Positions 10,494-19,584 of a stretch of DNA of 64,000 nucleotides are shown here, one piece after another (positions within the stretch are counted from its first letter, which is position 1; the number at the start of each line of letters is the position of its first letter). Made by a program: the position numbers and the translations under genes. The notes under the pieces were generated by a model. The model was not told the DNA's origin. It worked only from the letters and a program-made list of their open reading frames with translations, and ran no database searches. Where the stretch lies: positions 174,165 through 238,164 of the forward strand of contig NZ_VTTM01000010.1 in the NCBI RefSeq assembly GCF_008364795.1, read 5' to 3'. The DNA is from Azospirillum oryzae (GTDB lineage Bacteria; Pseudomonadota; Alphaproteobacteria; Azospirillales; Azospirillaceae).

Positions 10494-12107
10494 TCACCGG
10501 TGATATCGCGAGGCCAAGGCCGCCATAAAACAGCCTAGAAGCACTATGCCGAAAATCCAGTCTCCCATGCGGGCATAGGCTGTGACGCCATCAGACGCTT
10601 TCGGCAACGTGGTATCGATGAAGCCACGCTCACCCAGACCGAGCAATTGTTGCACACGACCGTAGGAGTCGACCACCCCGGATATTCCCGTATTCGCCAC
10701 CCGGACGAGGGGCAGCCCTTCCTCCACCGCACGGACCTGATTGATCGCGAAATGCTGGTGCGGGCCGGCGGTGCGTCCATACCAGGCATCGTTGGTCAGG
10801 TTCAGCAGCCAGTGCGGCCGGTCCGCGGTGTCGACCACGGCGCCGGGGAAGATGCTCTCATAGCAGATCAGCGGACTGAAGGACGGCAGGCCGGCCACAC
10901 GACTACTTAGATGCAGGGTGCGCGGACCGGGGCCAGGGGAGAATTCCGCCCCGTTGCCGGCGATGGCGCCGACGGGCAGCCATTGCCGCAGCGGCATGTA
11001 CTCGCCGAAGGGCACGAGGTGGAACTTGTCGTAGTCGGCGACCGCCGCGCCGCTGCCGTCCACCGCCACCATGCCGTTGAAATACCGACGCTCGCCGTCC
11101 GCATCCACCGTCGTGCGCGGCGCCCCGGTGATCAGCAGGCCGCCCGGCGGGATCACGGAGGCCATCGCCTGGCGCACCCGCGCATCCTCCTCGACGAAGA
11201 AGGGGACGGCGGTTTCCGGCCAGATGATGACGTTGGGCGGCGCGGCCGACGGATCGGCCGGCGGGGCGGCGGACAGGGCGAGATGGTTCTGGAAATTCTG
11301 CACCCGCTCGGCCGGCGCCCATTTCAGCCGCTGGTCGATCGCCGCCTGGACCAGCCGCAGCCGGACGCCCGGCACCGGCTCGTCCACCGCGCCGGCCAGC
11401 CTCCAGGCGCCCCAGCCGCCCAGCGCCGCCAGCAGCGCCAGCCCGGCGGCGACGCCGGCCCAGGCGCGGCGCGGCGTGGTGTCGCGGTCGGGCAGGGCGG
11501 CGGGCAGGCTGGCCACCAGTACCGTTACCAGCGTCAGGCCGTAGATGCCGACCAGCGACGCGGTCTGCAGCACCGGCAGAACCCCGACCCAGCCATAGCC
11601 GATCAGGTTCCAGGGAAAGCCGGTGAAGACATGGCCGCGCAGCCATTCCCACAGGCACCAGCAGGCGGCGAACAGCAGAGGCCGCCCCAGCCCGACGCCG
11701 AAGCCGCGCCGGCGCAGCAGATGGAAGGCCAGGGTGGCGCCGCCGCTGAACATCGCCAGCAGGACCGGCAGACCGACGGCCGACAGCGGCAGGGCCCACC
11801 AGAAGCGCTCGATGTCGGTGAACAGCGCGGCGCTGATCCAATAGAGCCCCAGCAGGTGATGGCCGAAGCCGAAGAACCAGCCGACGGCGAAAGCGCCCTT
11901 CTTCGTCTCAACCCCGTCGAGCAGCCAGATCAGGCCTGGAATGGCGACCAGCAGCACCGGTATCAGATCGGCCGGCGGTACCGCCAGCGTGGCGAGCCCG
12001 CCCAGCAGCGCCGCGGCAGCCAGCCGGCGCCAGCCGGTCAATGCGGCCAGCCGCGCGGAAACACGGCCCAGCCGGGCGGGGACGGGCAGCGCATCGGTGA
12101 CGGTCAA
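10494..12107 (-). CDS. lnt: Apolipoprotein N-acyltransferase
   Basis: Inner-membrane enzyme that adds the third acyl chain to lipoproteins after Lgt and LspA. Several N-terminal membrane helices occupy residues 25-235, and a nitrilase-type domain follows. The Glu-Lys-Cys triad is visible: E298 in WPETAVPFF, K361 in DKFHLVPFGEYMP and C415 in LICYESIFP. No ATG is available. A TTG at 12107 is preceded by CCGGAG at 9 bases and gives 537 residues; another in-frame TTG at 12179 lacks a ribosome binding site. Member of the miaB-phoH-ybeY-ybeX-lnt cluster. Confidence 0.94.
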   Translation of the reverse strand: MTVTDALPVPARLGRVSARLAALTGWRRLAAAALLGGLATLAVPPADLIPVLLVAIPGLIWLLDGVETKKGAFAVGWFFGFGHHLLGLYWISAALFTDIERFWWALPLSAVGLPVLLAMFSGGATLAFHLLRRRGFGVGLGRPLLFAACWCLWEWLRGHVFTGFPWNLIGYGWVGVLPVLQTASLVGIYGLTLVTVLVASLPAALPDRDTTPRRAWAGVAAGLALLAALGGWGAWRLAGAVDEPVPGVRLRLVQAAIDQRLKWAPAERVQNFQNHLALSAAPPADPSAAPPNVIIWPETAVPFFVEEDARVRQAMASVIPPGGLLITGAPRTTVDADGERRYFNGMVAVDGSGAAVADYDKFHLVPFGEYMPLRQWLPVGAIAGNGAEFSPGPGPRTLHLSSRVAGLPSFSPLICYESIFPGAVVDTADRPHWLLNLTNDAWYGRTAGPHQHFAINQVRAVEEGLPLVRVANTGISGVVDSYGRVQQLLGLGERGFIDTTLPKASDGVTAYARMGDWIFGIVLLGCFMAALASRYHR

Positions 12108-12205
12108 GACGGGAAACTCCGGCAGCGGCAAGGAATGGCGGGCGGCGCCATAGGTAATGCGGCCGGAGAGGGGCGCCAAGGCTGTTGTGGGCGGGGCTGT
12201 GTTGT

Positions 12206-12237
12206 GGGGGTGGGGAGAGGTGTCAAGCCCCCACCCC
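12206..12237 (-). terminator. Hairpin after ybeX/corC
   Basis: Perfect 10-base inverted repeat (GGGGGTGGGG/CCCCCACCCC on the plus strand) starting 6 bases after the ybeX stop, in the ybeX-lnt spacer. It has no T-run. A TTGACA that could be a -35 for lnt lies in the loop, but no good -10 follows. Confidence 0.4.
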
Positions 12238-12242
12238 GATCC

Positions 12243-13199
12243 TCACGCCGTCTCCGCCAGCTCGGAACTGTTGGCCGGGACGTTGTGGACGCGCAGGCGT
12301 TTCAGGCGGCGGGAGTCGGCGTCGACGATCTCGAACTCCAGGCCCGAGGGATGGATCAGCCGCTCGCCCAGCCCCGGCACGCGGCCGGCGATGGAAACGA
12401 CCAGACCGCCCAGCGTGTCGATGTCCTCGCGCTCTTCCTCGGACAGGACCAGGCCGACGCGGTGCTCGAAATCCTCGATGGGCAGGCGGGCATCGGCGAT
12501 CAGGCTGCCGTCGGGGCGCTCGACCAGACGCGGCGCCGCGGTCTCGTCATGCTCGTCCTCGATCTCGCCGACGATCTCTTCCACCAGATCCTCGATGGTG
12601 ACGAGGCCGTCGATGCCACCGAACTCGTCCACCACCAGCGCCATGTGCTGGCGGGTCTGGCGCATCTGCACCAGCAGGTCGAGCACATGCATGGAGGGGG
12701 CGACGATCTTCGCCTCGCGGATGATGCCGGTCAGGTCCGGCTTCTGGCGCAGGCCTTCGGGGGAGGCGGCCTGCTTCGCCAGCAGGGTCAGCACGTCCTT
12801 GATGTGGATGATGCCGACCACGTCGTCCAGCGTCTCGCGGTACACCGGCAGGCGGGAATGACCTTCCTCGGCGACGCGCTGGACCAGGGCGGGGAAGGGG
12901 GTGTCGATGTCGACGGAGATGATGTCGGCCCGCGGCACCATGACGTCGGCGACGGTGCGGTCGCGCAGCTTCAGGATGTTGGTCAGCAGCGCCCGCTCGC
13001 CGGCGCCCAGCGAATCCTCGCCGTCCTCGCTCGCGGCATCGTCCAGGCCGGAGATCAGCTCTTCGATCGTGCCGCGCAGGGAGTTGTCCTCGCGGCCACC
13101 CCAGACGGTGCGGAGCCACCCCTTGAACAGGTGGCCCAGGGAATGGTCTTCGGCCCCGTGGTCATCACGGGGCGTGCGACTGTCGGATATCTCGCTCAT
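12243..13199 (-). CDS. CorC/YbeX-type CBS-domain protein
   Basis: Cytosolic protein of the hemolysin-C/CorC family (318 residues) with two CBS domains at about residues 80-200 (VADVMVPRADIISVDIDTPF; HSRLPVYRETLDDVVGIIHIKDVL) and a C-terminal CorC/HlyC domain at about 225-305. It lacks the CNNM membrane domain, as in E. coli YbeX. Family members are linked to Mg/Co efflux and, for YbeX, to ribosome metabolism. The start ATG overlaps the ybeY stop by 4 bases, so translation is coupled. Confidence 0.92.
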   Translation of the reverse strand: MSEISDSRTPRDDHGAEDHSLGHLFKGWLRTVWGGREDNSLRGTIEELISGLDDAASEDGEDSLGAGERALLTNILKLRDRTVADVMVPRADIISVDIDTPFPALVQRVAEEGHSRLPVYRETLDDVVGIIHIKDVLTLLAKQAASPEGLRQKPDLTGIIREAKIVAPSMHVLDLLVQMRQTRQHMALVVDEFGGIDGLVTIEDLVEEIVGEIEDEHDETAAPRLVERPDGSLIADARLPIEDFEHRVGLVLSEEEREDIDTLGGLVVSIAGRVPGLGERLIHPSGLEFEIVDADSRRLKRLRVHNVPANSSELAETA

Positions 13200-13702
13200 C
13201 GGTCCGGCGGTTGGTGGTTGGCGGCATAGGGGTCGGCGATTCCGAACGTGGCGAGCAGCCGGGTTTCCAGCGCCTCCATCTCCTCGGCCTCGTCGTCCGT
13301 CTCGTGATCATAACCCAGCAGATGCAGAACACCATGCATCACAAGGTGAGTCATGTGGTCTTTGAAGCTTTTCCCCTGTTCGGACGCCTCGCGGGCGACC
13401 GTTTCATAGGCGAGGATGACGTCGCCCAGCATCACCGGCACGCCGTCCTGCGCTTCCGGCTCCTCCGCCTCCGTCAGGGCGAAGGACAGGACGTTCGTCG
13501 GCTTGTCCTTGCCGCGATACTCGCGGTTCAGCCTGTGGACCAGGGCGTCGTCGGCCAGCACGACCGACAGCTCGGCTGGGCCTTCCTCGTCGTCATAGGC
13601 CGCACCCAGGGCGGCGAGCGCCGCGCGCTCCGCCAACCACTCGGCATCCTCGGCCCAGTCGCCGGCTTCACGTGAAACAGTGACGTCAACCGCGCTGGTC
13701 AT
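13196..13702 (-). CDS. ybeY: Endoribonuclease YbeY
   Basis: Metal-dependent single-strand endoribonuclease in 16S 3' end maturation and ribosome quality control. It has 168 residues. The zinc motif HGVLHLLGYDH has ligands H123, H127 and H133. The conserved NREYRGKDKPTNVLSF segment is at residues 59-74. Its ATG overlaps the phoH stop by 4 bases and its stop overlaps the ybeX start by 4 bases. Confidence 0.97.
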   Translation of the reverse strand: MTSAVDVTVSREAGDWAEDAEWLAERAALAALGAAYDDEEGPAELSVVLADDALVHRLNREYRGKDKPTNVLSFALTEAEEPEAQDGVPVMLGDVILAYETVAREASEQGKSFKDHMTHLVMHGVLHLLGYDHETDDEAEEMEALETRLLATFGIADPYAANHQPPDR

Positions 13703-14793
13703 TCCGGATCTCCAACGATACCGGCCTCGCGGTCGTTCGTTCCGGGTTCGGAACCGGCACGGCGGGCCTGCTTGCGCGCCGCCTCGCGGGCATCGGCCTG
13801 GTCATAAGCGCGGATGATGCGGGCGACCATCGGGTGGCGGACGACGTCGGCGTCGGTGAAGCGGACGAAGCGCACGCCCTCCACCCCGCGCAGGATGTCC
13901 AGCGCGTCGCGCAGGCCCGACCGGGTGCCCGACGGCAGGTCGATCTGCGAGATGTCGCCGGTGATGACCATCCGCCCGCCTTCGCCCAGACGGGTCAGGA
14001 ACATCTTCATCTGCATCGGCGTGGTGTTCTGCGCCTCGTCCAGGATGACGAAGGCGTTGCCCAGCGTCCGGCCGCGCATGAAGGCCAGCGGCGCGATCTC
14101 GATCTCGCCGGACTCCAGCCGCTTCTTCACCTGTTCGGCCGGCAGCATGTCGTGCAGCGCGTCGTAGAGCGGACGCAGGTAAGGATCGACCTTCTCCTTC
14201 AGGTCGCCGGGCAGGAAGCCCAGCCGTTCGCCCGCTTCGACCGCCGGGCGCGACAGCACGATGCGGTCGACCTGACCGGTGGTCAGCAAGGCCACCGCCT
14301 GCGCCACCGCCAGATAGGTCTTGCCGGTGCCGGCCGGGCCGAGCCCGAAGACCAGTTCGCTCTCCGCCAGGGCTTGCAGATAGGCGGCCTGGGTGGGGGA
14401 ACGCGGGGTGATCGGGCCGCGCCGGCGGGTGCGCAGCGCAATCTCGGCGCGGGTGATGGTCGCCTGCGGGCCGGGGGCGCGGGGCTCCTCACTGGTCGCC
14501 ACGCCGGCGAAACCGGGATCGGCGGCCGCCATGCGGACGGCGCCGTCGACCTCGCCGCCGTCGATGGTCTGGCCGCGGGTCAGTCGCAAGTACAGGCCGT
14601 TCAGCGCCGACTGGGCCGTTTCGGCGGCATCGGACGGGCCCGAGATGGTCAAGGTGTTGCCGCGGGAAATCAGCGACACGCCGAGAAGGGATTCGATGCG
14701 GGCGAGGTGGCGGTCATGCTCCCCGTACAGCATCGGCAGAAGCCGGTTGTCATCGAATTGAACGTCGATACGCCGTTCGGGCAGACCGTTCAA
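13699..14793 (-). CDS. phoH: PhoH-family ATPase (YbeZ)
   Basis: Cytosolic P-loop ATPase that partners YbeY in rRNA processing in other bacteria. Walker A GPAGTGKT is at residues 152-159, Walker B is in FVILDEAQN, and an N-terminal KH-like segment covers about 10-75. The start is a TTG at 14793 with a very good ribosome binding site (TTGGAGG, 7 bases upstream). It overlaps the miaB stop as TTGA, giving 364 residues. Upstream in-frame codons would run into miaB without a ribosome binding site. Confidence 0.94.
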   Translation of the reverse strand: MNGLPERRIDVQFDDNRLLPMLYGEHDRHLARIESLLGVSLISRGNTLTISGPSDAAETAQSALNGLYLRLTRGQTIDGGEVDGAVRMAAADPGFAGVATSEEPRAPGPQATITRAEIALRTRRRGPITPRSPTQAAYLQALAESELVFGLGPAGTGKTYLAVAQAVALLTTGQVDRIVLSRPAVEAGERLGFLPGDLKEKVDPYLRPLYDALHDMLPAEQVKKRLESGEIEIAPLAFMRGRTLGNAFVILDEAQNTTPMQMKMFLTRLGEGGRMVITGDISQIDLPSGTRSGLRDALDILRGVEGVRFVRFTDADVVRHPMVARIIRAYDQADAREAARKQARRAGSEPGTNDREAGIVGDPE

Positions 14794-16184
14794 GCGCTTG
14801 CCTCCAAGGTTACGGCAGGCTGGAAGGAAGAGGCGGTGGTGTGTTCGCCCGTGACCACGGTGCCGGCGAGGCTGTTGGCCAGCGCCGCATCGACCCGCAC
14901 CTCGACGATGCGGCCGAGCAGCCGTTCGTTCGCCTCGGCATGGACCGACTGCATCCACGGGCTGCGGCCCAGCAGCTGGCCGTCGCGGCGTCCGACGCGG
15001 TCGAACAGGACCGGCACGCTGCGGCCGATGAAGCTGTGGTTGAAGGCGACCTGCTGGGCGTTCAGCAACTGGTGCAGAGCCGCCAGGCGGGATTCCTTCA
15101 GCTCTTCGGGCACCTGGGATCCCTCGACCGAGGCCGGGGTGCCCGGACGCGGGCTGTATTTGAAGGAATAGGCCTGGGCATAGCCGATGTCGGTGACCAG
15201 CTTCAGCGTCGCGGCGAAATCGGCGTCGGTCTCGCCGGGGAAGCCGACGATGAAGTCGCCGGACATCGCCAGATCGGGCTTGGCGTCGCGCAGCCGGTCG
15301 ACCAGACGGCGGTAATCGTCGGCGGTGTGCTTGCGGTTCATCGCCGCCAGGATACGGTCGGACCCCGCCTGCACCGGCAGATGCAGGTAGGGCATCAGCT
15401 GCGGCACCTCGGCATGGGCGCGGATCAGGTCGTCGGCCATGTCGCGCGGGTGCGAGGTGGTGTAGCGGATACGCTCCAGCCCGTCGATCTCCGCCAGCTG
15501 GCGGATCAGCCGGCCGAGGCCCCAGGTGGTGCCGTCCGGCCCGTCGCCATGCCAGGCGTTGACATTCTGGCCCAGCAGGTTGATCTCGCGCGTGCCGCCG
15601 GCGACAAGCCGTTTCGCTTCCGCAATGATCTGGTCGGCGGGGCGGGAGAACTCGGCGCCGCGGGTGTAGGGCACGACGCAGAAGGTGCAGAACTTGTCGC
15701 AGCCCTCCTGCACCGCCAGGAAGGCGGACACGCCCTGGCTGCCGGCTTCCTCCGGCAGGAAGTCGAACTTGGATTCGGCCGGGAAATCGGTGTTCAGCAC
15801 GCTGCCGGCGGCGCGGCTGGCCTTCGCCACCATCTCCGGCAGGGTATGGTAGGTCTGCGGGCCGAAGACCATGTCGACGAAGGGGGCGCGGGCGACGATC
15901 TCCTCGCCTTCGGCCTGGGCGACGCAGCCGGCGACCGCCAGGATCATCCGGCCGTCCTCGGCCTCCGCCTTGCGGTCCTTCATCTGGCGCAGCCGGCCCA
16001 GTTCGGAAAAGACCTTCTCGGCGGCCTTTTCGCGGATGTGGCAGGTGTTCAGGATCACCATGTCGGCGCCGTCCGGCTCATCGACCGTTTGGTAGCCCAG
16101 CGGTGCCAGGACGTCCGCCATCCGGGCGGAGTCGTACACGTTCATCTGGCAGCCCCAGGTCTTGATGAACAGCTTCTTGGTCAA
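14790..16184 (-). CDS. miaB: tRNA-2-methylthio-N6-dimethylallyladenosine synthase MiaB
   Basis: Radical SAM methylthiotransferase that converts i6A37 to ms2i6A37 in tRNAs reading UNN codons. It has 464 residues. The N-terminal UPF0004 cluster cysteines are C12, C48 and C87. The radical SAM CxxxCxxC is at C162, C166 and C169 (GCDKFCTFCVVPYTRG). A C-terminal TRAM domain covers about 375-445. The start is TTG at 16184 with GGAAGG upstream. First gene of the coupled miaB-phoH-ybeY-ybeX series. Confidence 0.97.
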   Translation of the reverse strand: MTKKLFIKTWGCQMNVYDSARMADVLAPLGYQTVDEPDGADMVILNTCHIREKAAEKVFSELGRLRQMKDRKAEAEDGRMILAVAGCVAQAEGEEIVARAPFVDMVFGPQTYHTLPEMVAKASRAAGSVLNTDFPAESKFDFLPEEAGSQGVSAFLAVQEGCDKFCTFCVVPYTRGAEFSRPADQIIAEAKRLVAGGTREINLLGQNVNAWHGDGPDGTTWGLGRLIRQLAEIDGLERIRYTTSHPRDMADDLIRAHAEVPQLMPYLHLPVQAGSDRILAAMNRKHTADDYRRLVDRLRDAKPDLAMSGDFIVGFPGETDADFAATLKLVTDIGYAQAYSFKYSPRPGTPASVEGSQVPEELKESRLAALHQLLNAQQVAFNHSFIGRSVPVLFDRVGRRDGQLLGRSPWMQSVHAEANERLLGRIVEVRVDAALANSLAGTVVTGEHTTASSFQPAVTLEASA

Positions 16185-16280
16185 CCCGCACCCTTCCGCT
16201 CAGAACAAAAACGAATAGCGCGCTCACGATGCTGCGTGGCGCGCGGCACGCCGTCCGTCCGGCGTCGCTCCTGAAAAGAT

Positions 16281-16309
16281 GATATCGCGTGTGGGGCGAA
16301 TCGAGTCAA
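16281..16309 (-). promoter_or_regulatory. Promoter of the miaB operon
   Basis: Minus-strand TTGACT (16304-16309), a 17-base spacer and GATATC (16281-16286), about 100 bases before the miaB start. The promoter overlaps the hairpin that follows the acetyltransferase gene. Confidence 0.55.
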
Positions 16310-16324
16310 TCCCGCTTCGCCCCA
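16292..16324 (-). terminator. Hairpin after the GNAT gene
   Basis: Inverted repeat TGGGGCGAA/TTCGCCCCA (9 bp, 15-base loop) downstream of the acetyltransferase stop. No T-run follows on the minus strand, so this is a candidate terminator only. Confidence 0.45.
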
Positions 16325-16376
16325 CCCATGTTTGCAAGCTTACGCTTTCCGCACTTCGGACCAAGGGCCGGAATGG

Positions 16377-17090
16377 TCACGCCGCGCCGGCCTGCAGGCC
16401 GTCGCGCCAGAACCAGTCGGTCCTGCGCACACGGTCAGTCCAAAGTCGCTCCGCCGCCGTCCGGCTGAACAGGGCGCTGAAAGGGGCGGGGGTGTCTCCC
16501 GCCAGGACGGGCGCATTCGCAGCCGGGGCGGCCAGCACCGAGGCCATCACCGGCGTGGCGCCGATGGCGACCTCCTGCGCGTCCGCCTGTTCCGGCTTGC
16601 CGATCATGCCGGCGGCGCCGGCCAGCGAGCCTTCGACCAGTTCCAGGCCCAGCAGCCGGCTCATGTCCACCGGACCCGGCATCTGCATGCCCAGGGTCAG
16701 GGCGCGGGAGAAACCGAACCGCTCGTAATAGGGAGCGTCGCCGACCAGGATCACCGACTTGTGGCCCAGCGCCACCGCCTTGTTCAGGCTCATCCGGATC
16801 ATCTTGCTGCCCAGCCCGCTGCCCTGAAGATGGGCGGCGACCGCGATGGGGCCGAGCAGAATGGACTGGGTGGTGCCGCCGACCAGGATCGGCCAGTAGC
16901 GGATGGTGCCCACCACCACCTCGCGCCCATGCTCGTCATGCTCGATGGCGACGAGGTTCAGGGCGGGGATGGACTCGACGCCGTCCCGCAGCCGGTAGGC
17001 GGTCTTGGCGAAGCGGTCGGGACCGAAGGAGGCGTCCAGCAGGGCTTCGATGGCGGCGGCGTGCTTCGGCTCTTCGACGGTGATGATCAT
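16377..17090 (-). CDS. GNAT-family N-acetyltransferase
   Basis: A 237-residue protein whose first 150 residues form a GNAT fold. The acetyl-CoA loop is LQGSGLGSKMIRMSLNKA, with LLGPIAVAAHLQG before it and ILVGDAPYYERFGFS after it. This variant resembles the YhbS/predicted N-acetyltransferase group. The C-terminal 85 residues are less conserved. ATG at 17090 with GGGAG upstream. The substrate cannot be told from the sequence. It stands alone, divergent from apaG. Confidence 0.88.
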   Translation of the reverse strand: MIITVEEPKHAAAIEALLDASFGPDRFAKTAYRLRDGVESIPALNLVAIEHDEHGREVVVGTIRYWPILVGGTTQSILLGPIAVAAHLQGSGLGSKMIRMSLNKAVALGHKSVILVGDAPYYERFGFSRALTLGMQMPGPVDMSRLLGLELVEGSLAGAAGMIGKPEQADAQEVAIGATPVMASVLAAPAANAPVLAGDTPAPFSALFSRTAAERLWTDRVRRTDWFWRDGLQAGAA

Positions 17091-17547
17091 GCGTGGGGCT
17101 CCCGGCGGGAAGAAAGTCTTCTCAGAAGGCTTTTGGAGGGCGGATCGCGCCGCCGCCGGAAGGCCGGGGGTGTCAGGTCCCCGTTGTGCCTTTGGCGTTC
17201 GCACGCGACCCAAGGACGGCCGCAACCGCGATGCGCGGTGCGAGGCTCCGTCGTCGGATGCGAAGGACGTGCGAACGAGACATGGACAAGGCTCTTCGGC
17301 CGTTGCTGGGACTTGCGCATATATCATCGTCTCCCCCCTGTCGCAAGACCATGCAGACCCGGTGACTGCGCATGACTGTGTCCATCCCAGTGCGGGCATG
17401 TCGCATCATTGTCCGGCCGCGTTCTGGACAGTGCGGAGAGGTGACTTTATCCTGCGCTGAACCGCCGCCCGGCCGCCCGGAACCCCCAGCCGGAACCCCC
17501 AGCCGCCGGCCCGTTTTCGGCCGGCGCCGTTCATCGGACCGCCCGCC
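17091..17547. other. Intergenic region between the GNAT gene and apaG
   Basis: A 457-base spacer between divergent genes. It holds a candidate GNAT promoter and therefore a leader of about 220 bases. The leader contains a 36-codon Arg-rich reading frame (minus, from an ATG at 17285) without a good ribosome binding site. I see no RNA gene. Confidence 0.5.
17318..17346 (-). promoter_or_regulatory. Candidate promoter of the GNAT gene
   Basis: Minus-strand TTGCGA (17341-17346), 17-base spacer, TATATG (17318-17323). Confidence 0.45.
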
Positions 17548-17940
17548 ATGTACACCGCCATCACCCACGACATCCGCGTCACCGTCCAGCCCGTTTTCCT
17601 GGAAGACCAGTCGGCTCCGGCCGAGGGGCGCTTCGTCTGGGCCTATCACGTCCGCATCGAGAACGAAGGCAGCGAGACAGTGCAGCTGCGCACCCGCCAC
17701 TGGCGCATCACCGACGCCATGGGCCGCGTGCAGGAGGTACGGGGCCCCGGCGTGGTCGGCGAGCAGCCGGTGCTGGAGCCGGGCGACCATTTCGAATACA
17801 CCAGCGGCACCCCGCTCGGCACGCCGTCCGGCATCATGGCCGGCACCTATGGCATGGAGGGGGAGGACGGGCGCGCCTTCGACGTGACCATCCCGGCCTT
17901 CTCGCTGGACAGTCCGCACCAGCCGATGCAGCTGAACTGA
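17548..17940 (+). CDS. apaG: ApaG (Co2+/Mg2+ efflux protein family)
   Basis: A 130-residue single-domain ApaG protein with an immunoglobulin/fibronectin-III-like beta fold. Recognisable by HDIRVTVQPVFLEDQS at the start, FVWAYHVRIENEGSETVQLRTRHW in the middle and GTPLGTPSGIMAGTYGM near the end. Full family length. ApaG domains are linked to Co2+ resistance and occur fused in F-box proteins; the molecular function is not settled. ATG at 17548. Confidence 0.95.
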   Translation: MYTAITHDIRVTVQPVFLEDQSAPAEGRFVWAYHVRIENEGSETVQLRTRHWRITDAMGRVQEVRGPGVVGEQPVLEPGDHFEYTSGTPLGTPSGIMAGTYGMEGEDGRAFDVTIPAFSLDSPHQPMQLN

Positions 17941-18011
17941 TCCAGGATCGGGACGCGGACAAATAATACAATGGAATGTGTGTGGATATCTGGGGAAATT
18001 AACACGCACCT

Positions 18012-18040
18012 TTGACAATCCGCATGGCTGTCCGTACTTT
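18012..18040 (+). promoter_or_regulatory. folE promoter P1
   Basis: Perfect -35 TTGACA (18012-18017), 17-base spacer, -10 TACTTT (18035-18040). Confidence 0.65.
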
Positions 18041-18049
18041 GTCCATCGC

Positions 18050-18077
18050 TTGACGGTCATAGGTCGGACCCTATCTA
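18050..18077 (+). promoter_or_regulatory. folE promoter P2
   Basis: TTGACG (18050-18055), 16-base spacer, TATCTA (18072-18077), 38 bases downstream of P1. Confidence 0.6.
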
Positions 18078-18306
18078 CGGACTTATGAATGGCGCCAGGA
18101 GACGAAAACCGGGCGGAAACGGAAAGGCGGGCGCCGCCACTCCGTTTATTGATAGCTCCTTTTCGTCTTACGAGCCGTTCGGTTGATCCGCCGAGGCATC
18201 GGCTCCGTACTGACGCCAGACACGATGGGCGTGTTGCGCGACGGCCGTCGGATTGCGGTCATCGGCTTCGCGCAGGGTGTTTCCCAGTTATGGAAAGGAT
18301 GTTCCC

Positions 18307-18981
18307 GTGACGGCTACCAAGACCCCGCACGCCAAGCCCCCGGTCGCCGACAACGTGCTTCGCGGCCCCGGCCTGTCCCGGCCCGACGCCGTCGCCCGTC
18401 CGTCCCGCACCGAGGCGGAAGAGGCCGTGCGCACCCTGATCCGCTGGGCCGGCGACGACCCGGCGCGCGAAGGGCTGGTCGGCACGCCGGACCGCGTCGT
18501 CCGCTCCTACGAGGAATTCTTCGCCGGCTACGGCATCGACCCGGTCGAGATCCTGTCGCGCACCTTCGAGGAGACCGACGGCTATGACGAGATGGTCGTG
18601 CTGCGCGACATCCGGGTGGAGTCCTACTGCGAGCACCACATGGTGCCGATCATCGGCAAGGCGCATGTCGCCTATCTGCCGCGCCGCCGCGTCGTCGGCA
18701 TCTCCAAGTTGGCGCGCCTCGTCGAGGCCTATGGCAAGCGCCTGCAGATCCAGGAGAAGATGACGGCGCAGATCGCCAACACCATCGACGAGGTCCTGCA
18801 GCCCGAGGGCGTGGCCGTTGTGGTGGAGGCGCAGCACCAGTGCATGACCACCCGCGGCGTCCACAAGACCGGTGTGACCATGGTGACCAGCCGCATGCTG
18901 GGCGCCTTCCGCACCGACCCGTCGACCCGCCGCGAATTCCTGACGATGATCGGCAACCCGTCCTCGCGCGGGATGGAGTGA
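18307..18981 (+). CDS. folE: GTP cyclohydrolase I
   Basis: Converts GTP to 7,8-dihydroneopterin triphosphate, the first step of folate (and queuosine) synthesis. It has 224 residues. Zinc ligands are in YCEHHMVP and QCMTTRG; other signatures are VVGISKLARLVEAYGKRLQ and REGLVGTPDRV. The start is a GTG at 18307 preceded by AAAGGA at about 8 bases; the frame is open further upstream but without homology. The type IB alternative is absent here. Confidence 0.96.
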   Translation: MTATKTPHAKPPVADNVLRGPGLSRPDAVARPSRTEAEEAVRTLIRWAGDDPAREGLVGTPDRVVRSYEEFFAGYGIDPVEILSRTFEETDGYDEMVVLRDIRVESYCEHHMVPIIGKAHVAYLPRRRVVGISKLARLVEAYGKRLQIQEKMTAQIANTIDEVLQPEGVAVVVEAQHQCMTTRGVHKTGVTMVTSRMLGAFRTDPSTRREFLTMIGNPSSRGME

Positions 18982-19069
18982 GGTCCGGAGGGCTTTACAC
19001 CCGTAACGCCGCCTGCCAAGCTCCCGCCGCTGTTTGTCAGTGAGCGGTGTGGAATTCGGGGTGTGAGGT

Positions 19070-19552
19070 ATGGCGGCGAAGGTGACACCGGCGGTCAACG
19101 CGGCGAAGGCGGCTGGCGTCGCCTTCCGGCTGATGGAGTATGAGTACGATCCGTCGGCCGACGCCATCGGACTGCATGCGGCCGAATCGCTGGGGCTCGA
19201 CCCGGCCATCGTCTACAAGACCCTGATCGTCCAGCTGGAGCCCAAGGCGCTGGCCTGCGCCGTGATTCCGGTCGCGGCCAAGCTGGATTTGAAGGCCATC
19301 GCCGCGGCGGCCAAGGCGAAGAAGGCCGACCTTGCCGACCCGGCGCTGGCGGAAAAGACCACGGGCTTCCTGGTCGGCGGCATCAGCCCGCTGGGCCAGA
19401 AGAAGGCGCTGCCGACCTTCATCGACGCGAGCGCCGAAGCGCTGCCGGAAATGGTGGTGAACGGCGGTCGGCGCGGCCTGCAGATCGTGCTGTCCCCGGC
19501 TGATCTGGAGAAGGCGACGAAGGCTGTGGTCTGCGCCATCGTCGCGCACTGA
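19070..19552 (+). CDS. YbaK/EbsC-family Cys-tRNA deacylase
   Basis: Trans-editing protein that hydrolyses mischarged aminoacyl-tRNA, in E. coli Cys-tRNA(Pro). It has 160 residues spanning one YbaK domain (AAESLGLDPAIVYKTLIVQ; LVGGISPLGQKKALPTFID; NGGRRGLQIVLSPADL). The conserved Lys of YKTL, used in YbaK, is present. It stands alone after folE. Confidence 0.92.
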   Translation: MAAKVTPAVNAAKAAGVAFRLMEYEYDPSADAIGLHAAESLGLDPAIVYKTLIVQLEPKALACAVIPVAAKLDLKAIAAAAKAKKADLADPALAEKTTGFLVGGISPLGQKKALPTFIDASAEALPEMVVNGGRRGLQIVLSPADLEKATKAVVCAIVAH

Positions 19553-19584
19553 ACGCCGCGAACCGAATAAGCTGCGGGCGGAAG

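Larger units (their letters stand above)
17941..18306 (+). other. Intergenic region with tandem promoters and long folE leader
   Basis: A 366-base spacer. The two promoters listed separately lie at 18012-18077. The remaining 230 or so bases form a GC-rich untranslated leader before folE. An open frame starting at the ATG at 18089 has no ribosome binding site, and I do not call it. Confidence 0.6.

Noticed and set aside
17173..17285. 36-codon Arg-rich leader peptide before the GNAT gene
   Set aside because: No good ribosome binding site and no terminator suggesting attenuation.
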